This document shows, in pieces, positions 54,992 to 63,504 of a stretch of 64,000 bases of DNA (positions are counted from its first letter, which is position 1; every line of letters starts with the position of its first letter). The notes under the pieces were generated by a model, which was not told the origin of the DNA, made no database searches, and saw only the letters and a list, made by a program, of their open reading frames with translations. The position numbers were made by a program, and so were the translations under genes. Origin of the DNA: Anderseniella sp963700735 (GTDB lineage: Bacteria > Pseudomonadota > Alphaproteobacteria > Rhizobiales > Aestuariivirgaceae); NCBI GenBank assembly GCA_963700735.1, contig CAVOYR010000004.1:310001-374000 (forward strand). The letters run 5' to 3'.

Positions 54992-55066
54992 TTATTTGCC
55001 CTTGGGCTTGGCGGCTGGTTTGGAGGCTGGTTTGGCGGCGGGCTTCGCAGCTGGCTTCTTGGCCAT
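54992..55066 (-). CDS. 24-residue Lys/Ala/Pro-rich basic peptide
   Basis: A tiny open frame encodes 24 residues made of MAKK followed by repeated KPAA/KPAS units and a KGK end. It has seven or more lysines, no acidic residues and resembles the tails of histone H1-like and AlgP-like DNA-binding proteins. AAGGA lies nine bases before the ATG, and a terminator follows, so both ends look like a real gene. No neighbour is co-transcribed. It may bind nucleic acid, but this is inferred from composition only. Confidence 0.6.
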   Translation of the reverse strand: MAKKPAAKPAAKPASKPAAKPKGK

Positions 55067-55219
55067 GGTGTCGTGTCCTTGTTCGACAGTTGCCACCGGT
55101 TGCGCTCTTGGCGAACCGGAACAGCATCATGATTGTCCTGAGTCGCGGATAATCTCTGTCGCAAAATCGTCGTGAAAGATGTCGGATTTTGATCAGTTGA
55201 CCAAAGGCACCTGCTGGAT

Positions 55220-56095
55220 TCACGTGTCCAGTGTTGCCTGCAGGGCGTCGGCCATGAAATCGATGAAGGTGTGAATGCGTGCGGCGTTGGCGAGGTCCTG
55301 GTGGGTCAGCACCCAAATGATGTTGTGGGCATCGCCGGTATCGAAATCCACTTTCACGAGGGCCGGTTGCACCCGTCCCAGGTACGACGGCAGCAGTGCC
55401 ACGCCAAGCCCGTACGCCGCCGCGCTGGCCATGGTCAATATGCTGTCGCACGTCATAACCACATGTGCCCGGCCCATGTTTCGCCGCATCCACAGCCCTG
55501 GCGTGGACTCGGCCAGCGTGACGCCGGGGGCGAGCCAGTCCATCTCGTCCACCGGCACACCCTTGTGCGCCTCCAGGTACTGCTTGCTGGCATAGGCATG
55601 GAACCTGAACTCGCCCGCCTTGCGCCCTGCCAGCCCTTCGGCGAATGAGCGCGCCGGGCGGATTGCCACGTCGGCATCACGGCGCGAGATGGACAGGATC
55701 GAGTTGGTGATGGATACCTCGAAGCAGATGTCCGGATACAGCGAGCGGAATTGCACAAGTTGTTCGCCCACAATCGTGTGCAACAGGGTATCGGTGGTCG
55801 TGAGCCTGATGGTGCCTTCCAGCTTCAGGTCCTTGCCGGCGATGCGGCGCTCGAGGCCCCACACCGTCTGCTCGACTTCCCTTGCAGTTTCGAGCAGTTG
55901 CTCTCCTTCCACGGTCAGCTTGTAGCCGTCCGGCCGGCGGTCGAACACGGTCACCTCGTGGCGCTGCTCAAATGACGTGATGCGCCGCTGCACCGTGGAG
56001 TGATTTACGCCGAGTGTCCGGGCTGCCGCCGCCAGCGACCCGCTGCTGGCCACAGCCAGGATGAATTGCAGGTCGCTCCAGTCCAGCCTGTGCAT
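55220..56095 (-). CDS. LysR-family transcription regulator
   Basis: This 291-residue regulator has an N-terminal helix-turn-helix (LQFILAVASSGSLAAAARTL, HSTVQRRITSFE) and a C-terminal effector domain. The HSTVQRRI recognition helix is typical of a branch of LysR proteins that often act as repressors or activators of one neighbouring gene. The ATG at 56095 begins the conserved part, while the longer frame upstream has no homology. It is divergent from cytochrome c prime across 100 bases and may control it. Confidence 0.9.
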   Translation of the reverse strand: MHRLDWSDLQFILAVASSGSLAAAARTLGVNHSTVQRRITSFEQRHEVTVFDRRPDGYKLTVEGEQLLETAREVEQTVWGLERRIAGKDLKLEGTIRLTTTDTLLHTIVGEQLVQFRSLYPDICFEVSITNSILSISRRDADVAIRPARSFAEGLAGRKAGEFRFHAYASKQYLEAHKGVPVDEMDWLAPGVTLAESTPGLWMRRNMGRAHVVMTCDSILTMASAAAYGLGVALLPSYLGRVQPALVKVDFDTGDAHNIIWVLTHQDLANAARIHTFIDFMADALQATLDT

Positions 56096-56195
56096 TCGCG
56101 CACTCTTTCTCTGCAATAATTCGGACTGCCTGATCGTATATGCATAGCCTATGTTTTCAACCTGCAATCCAACCAGCGCATGAGGGAATGAACTG

Positions 56196-56672
56196 ATGAA
56201 GAAGATGATGATCGCAATGGCGGCGGGGATGGCGCTTCTGGCAGGTGCGAACGCGGCCATGTCGGGCGAGTCCGAGGAAAAGGCCGTCAAGGCGCGCCAG
56301 GCACTGATGCAGGTCTATGCCTTCAACCTCGGCCAGCTCGGCGCGATGGTAAAGGGTGAGATGGACTACAACGCCGACCTTGCCAAGGCATCGGCTGACA
56401 ACCTGGTCAAGGCTACCAGCATGAACGGCATGGCCATGTGGCCGAAGGGCTCATCGCTGGCCGATGACGGCATGGCAGAAAAGACCTGGGCCAAGCCCGA
56501 GATGTGGGCAGACGGCTCGGACGTGGGTGAAAAGGCCAAGGCGATGCGTGAAGCTGCCGTGCAGATGGCCGATGTTGCCGGCAACGGCCTCGACGCGGTC
56601 AAGGCTGCGATGGGCGGCGTCGGCGGCGGCTGCAAGGGCTGTCACGAGAAGTTCCGCCAGGCGAAGAACTGA
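56196..56672 (+). CDS. Cytochrome c prime
   Basis: This 158-residue periplasmic cytochrome has a signal peptide (residues 1-20), a four-helix bundle and a single heme site at the C-terminus with C146, C149 and H150 (CKGCHEKFRQ), the family layout of cytochrome c prime. These proteins bind nitric oxide and protect against it. Heme attachment would depend on the ccm genes at 5.7-9.7 kb. A clear intrinsic terminator follows. Confidence 0.94.
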   Translation: MKKMMIAMAAGMALLAGANAAMSGESEEKAVKARQALMQVYAFNLGQLGAMVKGEMDYNADLAKASADNLVKATSMNGMAMWPKGSSLADDGMAEKTWAKPEMWADGSDVGEKAKAMREAAVQMADVAGNGLDAVKAAMGGVGGGCKGCHEKFRQAKN

Positions 56673-56723
56673 GTTCCAGTTTCCCCGGAGCGTGATGATT
56701 CACGGGTTGTCATTCTCCAGTGC

Positions 56724-56757
56724 GCCCGGCTTGCCCTGACTGGCAGGCCGGGCTTTC
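56724..56757 (+). terminator. Intrinsic terminator of the cytochrome c prime gene
   Basis: GCCCGGC (56724-56730) pairs with GCCGGGC (56747-56753), with further pairing inside the loop, and is followed by TTTCC. It separates the cytochrome gene from the convergent catabolic cluster. Confidence 0.8.
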
Positions 56758-56783
56758 CAATCCCGAACCGTGTCTGATGCGTC

Positions 56784-57152
56784 TCAGCTGCCTGCCAGCC
56801 TGAAGCGGCCTTCCGGGATGTCGTAGCGGGCCTCGATGGCTGCTGCCGCGATTACCGTCCTGTCGCCGCGTGCTGCGTCCGGCACGTCGAGCCCGCCCTT
56901 CACCGCTTTCACGCTGATCAGGCCATAGGGCATCTGCCGGGCAACCTCGTCCACGTCCACTTGCCCGGGCTGTTGCACGCCGATGGTGATGTTGACGCGC
57001 ATCAGGGCAGGGTCCAGCCCCAGCGACCAGTACAGCGACAGCGATGAGTGCCGCATGGCGTCGTGCACGGCGCGCACGGCAGCCTTTGTGTAGTCGCCGC
57101 CATAGAGGTCGTTGCCGGTGCCCATTTCCAGGATCAGCCGCTGGTCAGCCAT
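56784..57152 (-). CDS. Lin0512 family protein, second tandem copy
   Basis: This 122-residue protein of the Lin0512 family (function unknown) has the segment GTGNDLYGGDYTKAAVRAVHDA and shares the same fold pattern as its upstream neighbour. It overlaps that gene by 8 bases. It closes the operon that runs from the TRAP transporter. The two copies are clearly diverged (roughly a third of positions alike by eye), so they are likely to form a hetero-pair, not a recent duplicate. Confidence 0.82.
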   Translation of the reverse strand: MADQRLILEMGTGNDLYGGDYTKAAVRAVHDAMRHSSLSLYWSLGLDPALMRVNITIGVQQPGQVDVDEVARQMPYGLISVKAVKGGLDVPDAARGDRTVIAAAAIEARYDIPEGRFRLAGS

Positions 57153-57507
57153 GGGTGGCGGCCTCCGTGTCCACGACGTCGAAGTAAACGACAGCCGCCG
57201 CGTTGGCCATGACGGTCAGCGAGCCGTCGTCCTTGGCGATGTCCAGCCCGCCTTCCTCAACCGTCACCGTCGCAGAGCCATAGGGCAGCACCGCCGCCAC
57301 GGCCTGCTTGTCGACTAGCTCGGGCCGCGCCACCCCGATCAGCACCTCGACCTGCATCGCCTCGCGCGGAAAGCCGAAGGCCGGCGCCATGGTCAGCGAG
57401 TTGTGCCACAGCGCATCCTTCAGCGCGCGCACGGCAGCCTTGGTGTAGTCGGCCCCTTGCAGGTCCGTGCCCATGCCGAATTCCATGGCGAAACGTTTCA
57501 GCGCCAT
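57145..57507 (-). CDS. Lin0512 family protein, first tandem copy
   Basis: This 120-residue protein has the family signature FGMGTDLQGADYTKAAVRALKD near its N-terminus (spacing and residues G-T-D-x-x-G-x-D-Y-T-K-A-A shared with the next gene). It starts six bases after the HisD-like gene and overlaps the next copy by 8 bases. Lin0512 proteins are conserved and often found beside HisD-like dehydrogenases, but their role is unknown. Confidence 0.82.
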   Translation of the reverse strand: MALKRFAMEFGMGTDLQGADYTKAAVRALKDALWHNSLTMAPAFGFPREAMQVEVLIGVARPELVDKQAVAAVLPYGSATVTVEEGGLDIAKDDGSLTVMANAAAVVYFDVVDTEAATHG

Positions 57508-57513
57508 GCGGGG

Positions 57514-58821
57514 TCAGTCCTCTGCCGACAGGTCGAAATTGTCATGCGGGAACCATTTTGCAAGACGGATGTCGGCCGAGCGCGCATGGGCTTCCATGCC
57601 TTCCAGCCGCGAGATGCGCGCACAGGCCGGCCCGATCACCTTGTTGGCCTCGCGCGACATCCGCTGCCAGGTGACGGTCTTGAGGAACTTGCCGACGTAA
57701 AGCCCGCCCGTGTAGCGCGCGGCCTGCTTGGTTGGCAGCACGTGGTTGGGGCCGGACACCTTGTCGCCGAACGACACGTTGGTTTCCTCGCCGAGAAACA
57801 GCGAGCCATAGTTGCGCAAGCTGTCGTGCCACCAGTCGAGGTCCTTCGCCATAACCTGCAGGTGCTCCGAGGCATAGTCGTCAGACACCTGCACGGCTTC
57901 CTGGCGGGTGTCGCACACCACCACCTCGGCATAGTCGCGCCAGGCATCGGTGGCCGACTGCCGGTTGGGTTCGGGCAGCGTGGCAATCATCGCCGGAATG
58001 ATGTCCAGCACCCTCTCAGCCAGTACCCGGTCGGTGGAGATCAGCCAGACGGGCGAGTTGTAGCCATGCTCGGCCTGGCCGACGAGGTCGGTGGCAACGA
58101 TCTCCGGGTCGGCTGTTGCATCGGCGATGACACAGCTTTCCGTGGGGCCGGCGAACATGTCGATTGAGACGCGGCCATAGAGCAGCCGCTTGGCTTCCGC
58201 CACGAACTGGTTGCCGGGGCCAACAAGGATGTCGGCGGGCTTGCCGGTGAACAGGCCGAACGCCAGCGCGCCAATGCCCTGCACGCCGCCCAGGTTGAGG
58301 ATGGTGTCTGCCCCGCACACGTCCAGCGCAAAGATCACTGCCGGATGGGCGCCGGTTTCGCCGCGCGGTGGCGAACAGGCGATGACGTTGTCCACCCCGG
58401 CGGCCTTGGCGGTGGTGGCGGTCATGATGGCCGAGGCGATGTGCGCATAGCGCCCGCCGGGCACGTAGCAACCGGCCGTCTGCAGCGGAATGTTGCGATG
58501 GCCCGCGATCAGGCCGGGCAGGATTTCGGTTTCGGTATCCTGGATCGAGGCGCGCTGCACCTCGGCGAACCGGCGCACATTGTCATGGGCAAAGCGGATG
58601 TCGTCCTGCAGTTTCTGCGAGACCAGCTTGCGCGCCCGGGCGCGGGTCTCGTCGGTGATGACGATGTCACCATCCCACTTGTCCAGGTCGCGGGCATACC
58701 GGACGGCACGCTCGTCACCGCCACGTTCAAGCTCGCCGAGCATGTCCACGACGATGTCGCGCACGTCCTGCTCGCCGGTGGCAGAAGTCTTCCCGGCTTT
58801 CTTGAGATAGGTGATGGCCAT
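57514..58821 (-). CDS. HisD-like dehydrogenase, probable catabolic paralogue
   Basis: This 435-residue enzyme is of the histidinol dehydrogenase family. The catalytic Glu-His pair is in YASEHLQVM, the zinc-side Gln and His are in VGQAEHGYNSP, and a further His is in GMEAHARSAD. The N-terminus, with KWDGDIVI, resembles the HpsN-type paralogues that oxidise hydroxylated sulfonates more than the biosynthetic HisD. Its place in a TRAP-linked catabolic cluster, not in a his operon, supports a catabolic role. The substrate is not determined. Confidence 0.83.
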   Translation of the reverse strand: MAITYLKKAGKTSATGEQDVRDIVVDMLGELERGGDERAVRYARDLDKWDGDIVITDETRARARKLVSQKLQDDIRFAHDNVRRFAEVQRASIQDTETEILPGLIAGHRNIPLQTAGCYVPGGRYAHIASAIMTATTAKAAGVDNVIACSPPRGETGAHPAVIFALDVCGADTILNLGGVQGIGALAFGLFTGKPADILVGPGNQFVAEAKRLLYGRVSIDMFAGPTESCVIADATADPEIVATDLVGQAEHGYNSPVWLISTDRVLAERVLDIIPAMIATLPEPNRQSATDAWRDYAEVVVCDTRQEAVQVSDDYASEHLQVMAKDLDWWHDSLRNYGSLFLGEETNVSFGDKVSGPNHVLPTKQAARYTGGLYVGKFLKTVTWQRMSREANKVIGPACARISRLEGMEAHARSADIRLAKWFPHDNFDLSAED

Positions 58822-58846
58822 GCGAACAAGGTCCTTTCAGTATGGG

Positions 58847-60038
58847 TCAGCGGGCCGCCAGCGCGCAGTCGCGGATGATGCGGCCAATCAGTTTGCAGTC
58901 GTCGAGGGTGAAGGTCAGGGGCAGGCGCATGTCGACCAGCGTGGACAGTACCCGATCGGTTTGCGGCAGGTGCTGCTTGCCGGCATAGGTCCATGAATCA
59001 TGCCGCGACGTGAACGCCACAGGCTCGTCTGCACCGAACCACTTCAGCTCCACACCGCGCGCCAGCGCTGCGGCAAGGAAGCCGGTGATCTGCTGCTTCG
59101 AGAAGTCCGGCAGGTTGAACTGGATCGATGAGGCCACGAACTGCTCGTTCCCGGGCCGTTGCGGCAGGCGGAGGCCGGGCACGTTGGCAAGCTCGTGCGC
59201 CACGGCCTCGTACCGCTCGTTCCAGCGGCGGCAGTTGTCTTCCAGCATGGCGATCTGCGGGCGCAGGATGGCGGCACGAAGGTTGTCCATGCGGCCGGAA
59301 CAGTTGGGCGTTTCCAGCCGGATCTTGCGGAACACCTCTTCGGGCGGCGCGGTGATGTGGCGGCCATACAGCATGTAGGATCCCGACAGGACCGTCGCCC
59401 GCGCCATCAGCTCTGCATCGGTGGAAATCAGGAAGCCGCCTTCGCCCGAGTTCATGTGCTTGTAGGTTTGCGTGGAGTAGCAAGCGGCAAGCCCGTGCCG
59501 GCCCGACTTCACCCCGTTCCAGGCAGCGCCCATGGTGTGCGCGCAATCCTCGATAACGGCGACGCTGGCAGCATCACAGAGCGTCCATCAGGGCGTCCAT
59601 GTCCACAATGTGCCCGCGCATGTGCGACAGCATCAGCACGCGCGCACCGGATGACCTGATCTTCGCGGCAAGGTCTTCGAGGTCGATGACGTGATCGTCC
59701 GTTACCTCCACCAGCACCGGGTGCCCGCCTGCACCGGCGATGGCACCGGGCACGGGCGCCAGCGTGTAGCCGTTGGTCAGCACCGGCTCGCCGTGCCTGA
59801 GGCCGAATGCCCTCAGCGCCGTGGCCAGCGCATACCCGCCGGAGGTGACCGCGAGGCAGTAGGGTACGCCGATCCAGGCGGCGAACTCCTGCTCCAGCAG
59901 CGCCGTCTCGCTGGTCTCGCCGGGGGCGGTGTTGTAGCGGTGCAGCCGGCCGGACCGCATCACCTCGACGGCACGTGCAATGGCCGCCTCGGGAATCGGC
60001 TCCTGCTGGGTGAAACTGCCGGTGAAGGTCTCGCTCAT
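58847..60038 (-). CDS. DegT/DnrJ/EryC1-type PLP enzyme (reading frame broken by one base)
   Basis: The first part starts at ATG 60038 and shows the fold type I pattern (LEQEFAAWIGVPYCLAVTSG) up to DMDALMD. After about base 59580 the homology goes on one frame over with DAASVAVIEDCAHTMGAAW, the PLP-Lys region QTYKHMNSGEGGFL and the C-terminal domain, stopping at 58847. One extra base near 59578-59583 explains the break. Such enzymes transaminate or dehydrate sugars and related compounds. In this catabolic cluster it more likely acts as an aminotransferase on a pathway intermediate. It lies 25 bases before the HisD-like gene. Confidence 0.82.
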
Positions 60039-60114
60039 GGGTAACGAGCATAGCGCCAACTGGCAGGCCGCGCGCTAGCGCCAGAGCAAAGAGGATGTGG
60101 TGCCAAGCCTGCCA

Positions 60115-61318
60115 CTAGCTGCCGATGGCGGCGGCAATGTCGTCGCCGGAAAGGCCTGCCTCGCGCAACACCTCTTCGGTGTGTTCACCCAGCGTGGGCG
60201 CGGGCCGCTTCACCCCGCCGGGCGTGCCGTGAAACTTGACCGGCGCGCCGATGGTCCTGACGCGGCCTGCCACCGGGTGGTCGACCTCGGGCACCATGTC
60301 GCGCGCGATGGTCTGCGGGTCGGCGTGCATTTCGTCGATGGACAGCACGGGACCTGCCGGTACGCCCGCTGCCTCCAGCTTGTCGAGCCAGTGCTGCGTT
60401 GGCTGGGGCGCGAAGTAGGGCGCCAGCGCATCAGCCAGCGCCTGCCGGTTCTGCATGCGGGTGCGGTTGGTCTCGAAGCGCGGGTCCTGCGCAAGCTGCT
60501 CCGCCCCGATGACCTTGAGCATGCGCTCCCAGTTGGTCTGGTTGGCCGCGCCGAGGTTGAGCCAGCCGTCCTCGGTCTGGAAGGCTTCGTAGGGTGCATT
60601 GAGCGGATGCGCCGATCCCATCGGGCCGGGCGCAACGCCGGTTGCGAAACAGATCGCCGATTGCCAGTAGGTGTGGGTGATGCCGGCCTCGAACAGCGAG
60701 GTATCGACGCGCTGTCCCTCGCCGGTCTTGAGCTTGTGGGCATAGGCGGCCGCACAGCCCAGCGCGCCGAGGATGCCGGCGGTGATGTCCGACACCGGTG
60801 CGCCGACCTTGACCGGCGGCCGGCCCGGCGCTTCGCCGGTGATCGACATCAGTCCCGACATGCCTTGTGCGATCAGGTCGAAACCGCCGCGCTCGGCATA
60901 GGGGCCGGTGCGGCCGAAGCCCGGATATCTCGCAGTAGATCAGGCCTGGGTTGATCTTCTTCAGTTCCTCGTAGCCCAGTCCCAGCTTCTGCATGGTGTC
61001 ATGGCGGTAGTTCTCGATCAGGCAGTCGGCCTGTTCGATCAGGCGGATCAGCGCCTTCTTGCCCGCTGGCGTCTTGAGGTCGAGTTTGATGCCGCGCTTG
61101 TTGCGGTTCATCATCATGAACGCGGCGGACTCGCCGTTGATGTCGGGCGGCAGGAAGCGGCGGGTGTCATCGCCATTGGGCCGCTCCACCTTGATGACGT
61201 CTGCCCCCATGTCGGCCAGCATCAGGCCGGCAACGGGCCCTGCCATGATGTGGGCGAGCTCGATCACCTTCATGCCCTTGAGCGGGCCGGTGTTGGGGAT
61301 GATTGGATTTCTTGTCAT
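60115..61318 (-). CDS. Class III CoA-transferase, CaiB/BaiF family (reading frame broken by one base)
   Basis: This family moves CoA between carboxylic acids. The N-terminal half, from ATG 61318, has LKGMKVIELAHIMAGP, GADVIKVERP and NRNKRGIKLDL. At YCEISG near 60922 the homology shifts by one frame and continues with MSGLMSITGE and the C-terminal domain to the stop at 60115. One extra G in the CCC/GGG run fits: removing it gives SGFGRTGPYAERGGFDLIAQ, the normal family stretch with the catalytic Asp. It probably activates the acid taken up by the TRAP system or made in the pathway. Confidence 0.86.
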
Positions 61319-61330
61319 TTGTCTATCCGT

Positions 61331-61410
61331 CACCCCGGTGCAAACCGGGGTCCATGCTTCGAAACTCGTGCAGGTGGCGGCGTGTGGATTCCGGCCTTCG
61401 CCGGAATGAC
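61331..61410. repeat. Extragenic palindromic repeat element
   Basis: Two hairpins, CCCCGGT/ACCGGGG (61333-61339 and 61344-61350) and ATTCCGGC/GCCGGAAT (61388-61395 and 61400-61407), make the widespread bacterial repeat whose translation on one frame reads WIPAFAGMT. It separates the CoA-transferase and hydratase genes and may affect messenger stability. Confidence 0.8.
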
Positions 61411-61429
61411 GAGAAGGCGAAATCTCGCC

Positions 61430-62211
61430 TCACCGCCCCTTCCAGTCAGGCTTGCGCTTGGCCAGAAACGCCTCCATGCCCTCGCGGAAATCCTCCGACA
61501 TGTAGCACTGCACGATCAGGTCCTTGTCATTGTCGCGTTCGCCCACGCGCAACCGGCGCAACGCTTCCTTGGTGGCGCGCATGGTCAGCGGTGCATGGTC
61601 CTTCAGCATCTCGGCAATCCGCATCGCGCGCACGTAGACGAACTCCTTGTCGTCATGCAGCTCGCTGACCAGCCCAAGCGCCAGCGCCTCGTCCGCTTCG
61701 ATCAGGCGCGAGGTGAAGATGATCTCCTTCACCCGGTGCGGCCCGATGATGGCAGACAACCGCGCCAGGTTGGAGTTGGACAGGCAGTTGCCCAGCGTGC
61801 GCGCAATCGGAAAGCCGAACTTCATGTCGCGGGTGCCGATGCGCAGGTCGCAGGTGGCGGCAATGGCCGCACCGCCGCCGGTGCAGGCGCCTGCAATCGC
61901 GGCAATGGTGGGCACGGGCACGGCCTCGAGCGCGCCGAGCACCTTGTCCATGCGCGCCTCATAGTCCAGTGCGTCCTGCGCGGTGGTGAAGTCGCGGAAG
62001 GCGGCAATGTCGGTGCCGGCGGCAAAGGCCTTCTCGCCCGCACCGGTGATGACGATGGCGCGCAGGCCGAGTCCGCCGTCACGCTCTCGCAAATCTCGCG
62101 CAGCCGCTGGTACATGGCAAACGTCAGGGCATTGCGCGCCTGCGGCCGGTTCAGCGTGATGATGCCGATGCCATTGGTTTCCTGCCACAGCAGGTCTTCG
62201 GTGTCGTTCAT
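61430..62211 (-). CDS. Enoyl-CoA hydratase/isomerase family protein (reading frame broken by one base)
   Basis: This crotonase-fold enzyme of about 260 residues has its N-terminal part (GIGIITLNRPQARNALTFAM) in one frame from ATG 62211 and the rest (AIVITGAGEKAFAAGTDI, the oxyanion-hole region GACTGGGAAIAATCDLRIG and the C-terminal helices ending in KRKPDWKGR) in the next. The change occurs near 62080-62090 and is explained by one missing base. It would hydrate an unsaturated CoA ester made after the CoA-transferase step. It starts 9 bases after the TRAP large subunit gene. Confidence 0.85.
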
Positions 62212-62220
62212 TTGGCCGTG

Positions 62221-63504
62221 CTAGCTCCTGTAGAAATACTCGACGAGGAACATCGGTATGGCCGGAATGTAGGTGCACATCAACAGCACCGTGAGCAGCA
62301 CCAGGATGAACCAGATGTTGACCCGCGTGACGTCCCAGATGTTGGCCTTGGCAATCGAGCAGGCCGTGATCAGCACCGAGGCGACCGGCGGCGTCTGCTG
62401 GCCGATGGCCAGGTTGAGGGTCACCACCAGGCCGAAGTGGACCGGGTCGATGCCCGCCTGCACGATCAGCGGGATCACGATGGGCACCACCAGGATGATG
62501 GCGGCGGCCGAGTGCAGGAAGAAGCCGATGACCAGGAAGAACAGGTTGAGGATCAGCAGGATGACATACTTGTTGTCGGTGAATTCAAGCATCTGGGCGG
62601 CGATTTCCTGCGGGAACTGCGCCCGCGTCAGAAACCCGCCGACCAGCACCGACGCTGCCACCAGCAGCATCACCACGGCGGTCTGCATGCCGCCGTCGAG
62701 CATGGCGTTGTAGAGTTCCTTCAGGTTGGTTTCGCGGTACCAGAAGCCGATGGCGATCGCGACCAGCACGGCAAGGCCTGCTGCCTCGGTCGCCGTGACG
62801 ATGCCGCCGAAGATGCCGCCCAGGATGATGACCGGAAGCAGGAAGGTTGGCAGTGCGTCGATGAAGGTCTCCTTCAGACGCTTCAGGTTGAAGGCCTCCT
62901 CAACGGGATAGTTGTACTTGCGGGCAAAGATGTAGGCCACCAGCATCATCCCGAACCCGCCCAGGAAGCCCGGCACGAAGCCGGCGACAAACAGCTGCTC
63001 GACCGAGGTGTCGGCAGAGGCGGCATAAAGGATCATCGGGATCGACGGCGGAATGATCACGGCAAGCGAGGCGGATGACGAGGTGACGGCTGCCGCAAAC
63101 GGGGCCGAGTAGCCGCGTTTCTTCATTTCCGGGATCATGATCGAGCCCATGGCGGCCACATCGGCCACGGCGGAGCCCGAGATTTCTGCGAAGAACAGCG
63201 ACACGCCGATGTTGACCATGGCAAGGCCGCCGCGCACAAAGCCGATCAGCGCGGTGATGAAGTTGATCAACCGGTAGGTGATGCCGGCTGCGTTCATGAT
63301 GGCACCGGCCAGCACGAACATCGGGATGGAAATCAGCGAGAACTTGGTCGACCCGTCGTACATGTCGAGTGCGACCGTAACCAGCGAGTTTGTGCCTTCG
63401 GTCATGACCAGGCCGACGACGCCCGCGATGGCAAGTGCCACCGCAATCGGCACGTTGATGCAGATCAGCGCAACGAGAACAATGAAGATGGTGAGGAGTA
63501 CCAT
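62221..63504 (-). CDS. dctM: TRAP transporter large permease, DctM subunit
   Basis: This 427-residue inner-membrane protein has about twelve hydrophobic segments and family features such as FFAEISGSAVADVAAMGSIM and SSSASLAVIIPPSIPMILYA. It drives sodium-coupled uptake of small acids together with DctQ and a periplasmic binding protein, which is not seen here. The ATG at 63504 has AGGAG 11 bases upstream. The DctQ frame overlaps its 5' end. Confidence 0.95.
   Translation of the reverse strand: MVLLTIFIVLVALICINVPIAVALAIAGVVGLVMTEGTNSLVTVALDMYDGSTKFSLISIPMFVLAGAIMNAAGITYRLINFITALIGFVRGGLAMVNIGVSLFFAEISGSAVADVAAMGSIMIPEMKKRGYSAPFAAAVTSSSASLAVIIPPSIPMILYAASADTSVEQLFVAGFVPGFLGGFGMMLVAYIFARKYNYPVEEAFNLKRLKETFIDALPTFLLPVIILGGIFGGIVTATEAAGLAVLVAIAIGFWYRETNLKELYNAMLDGGMQTAVVMLLVAASVLVGGFLTRAQFPQEIAAQMLEFTDNKYVILLILNLFFLVIGFFLHSAAAIILVVPIVIPLIVQAGIDPVHFGLVVTLNLAIGQQTPPVASVLITACSIAKANIWDVTRVNIWFILVLLTVLLMCTYIPAIPMFLVEYFYRS

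Noticed and set aside
60431..61333. Independent short CoA-transferase gene
   Set aside because: The tail of this frame has no homology and the true second half is in the next frame, so it is one frame-broken gene.
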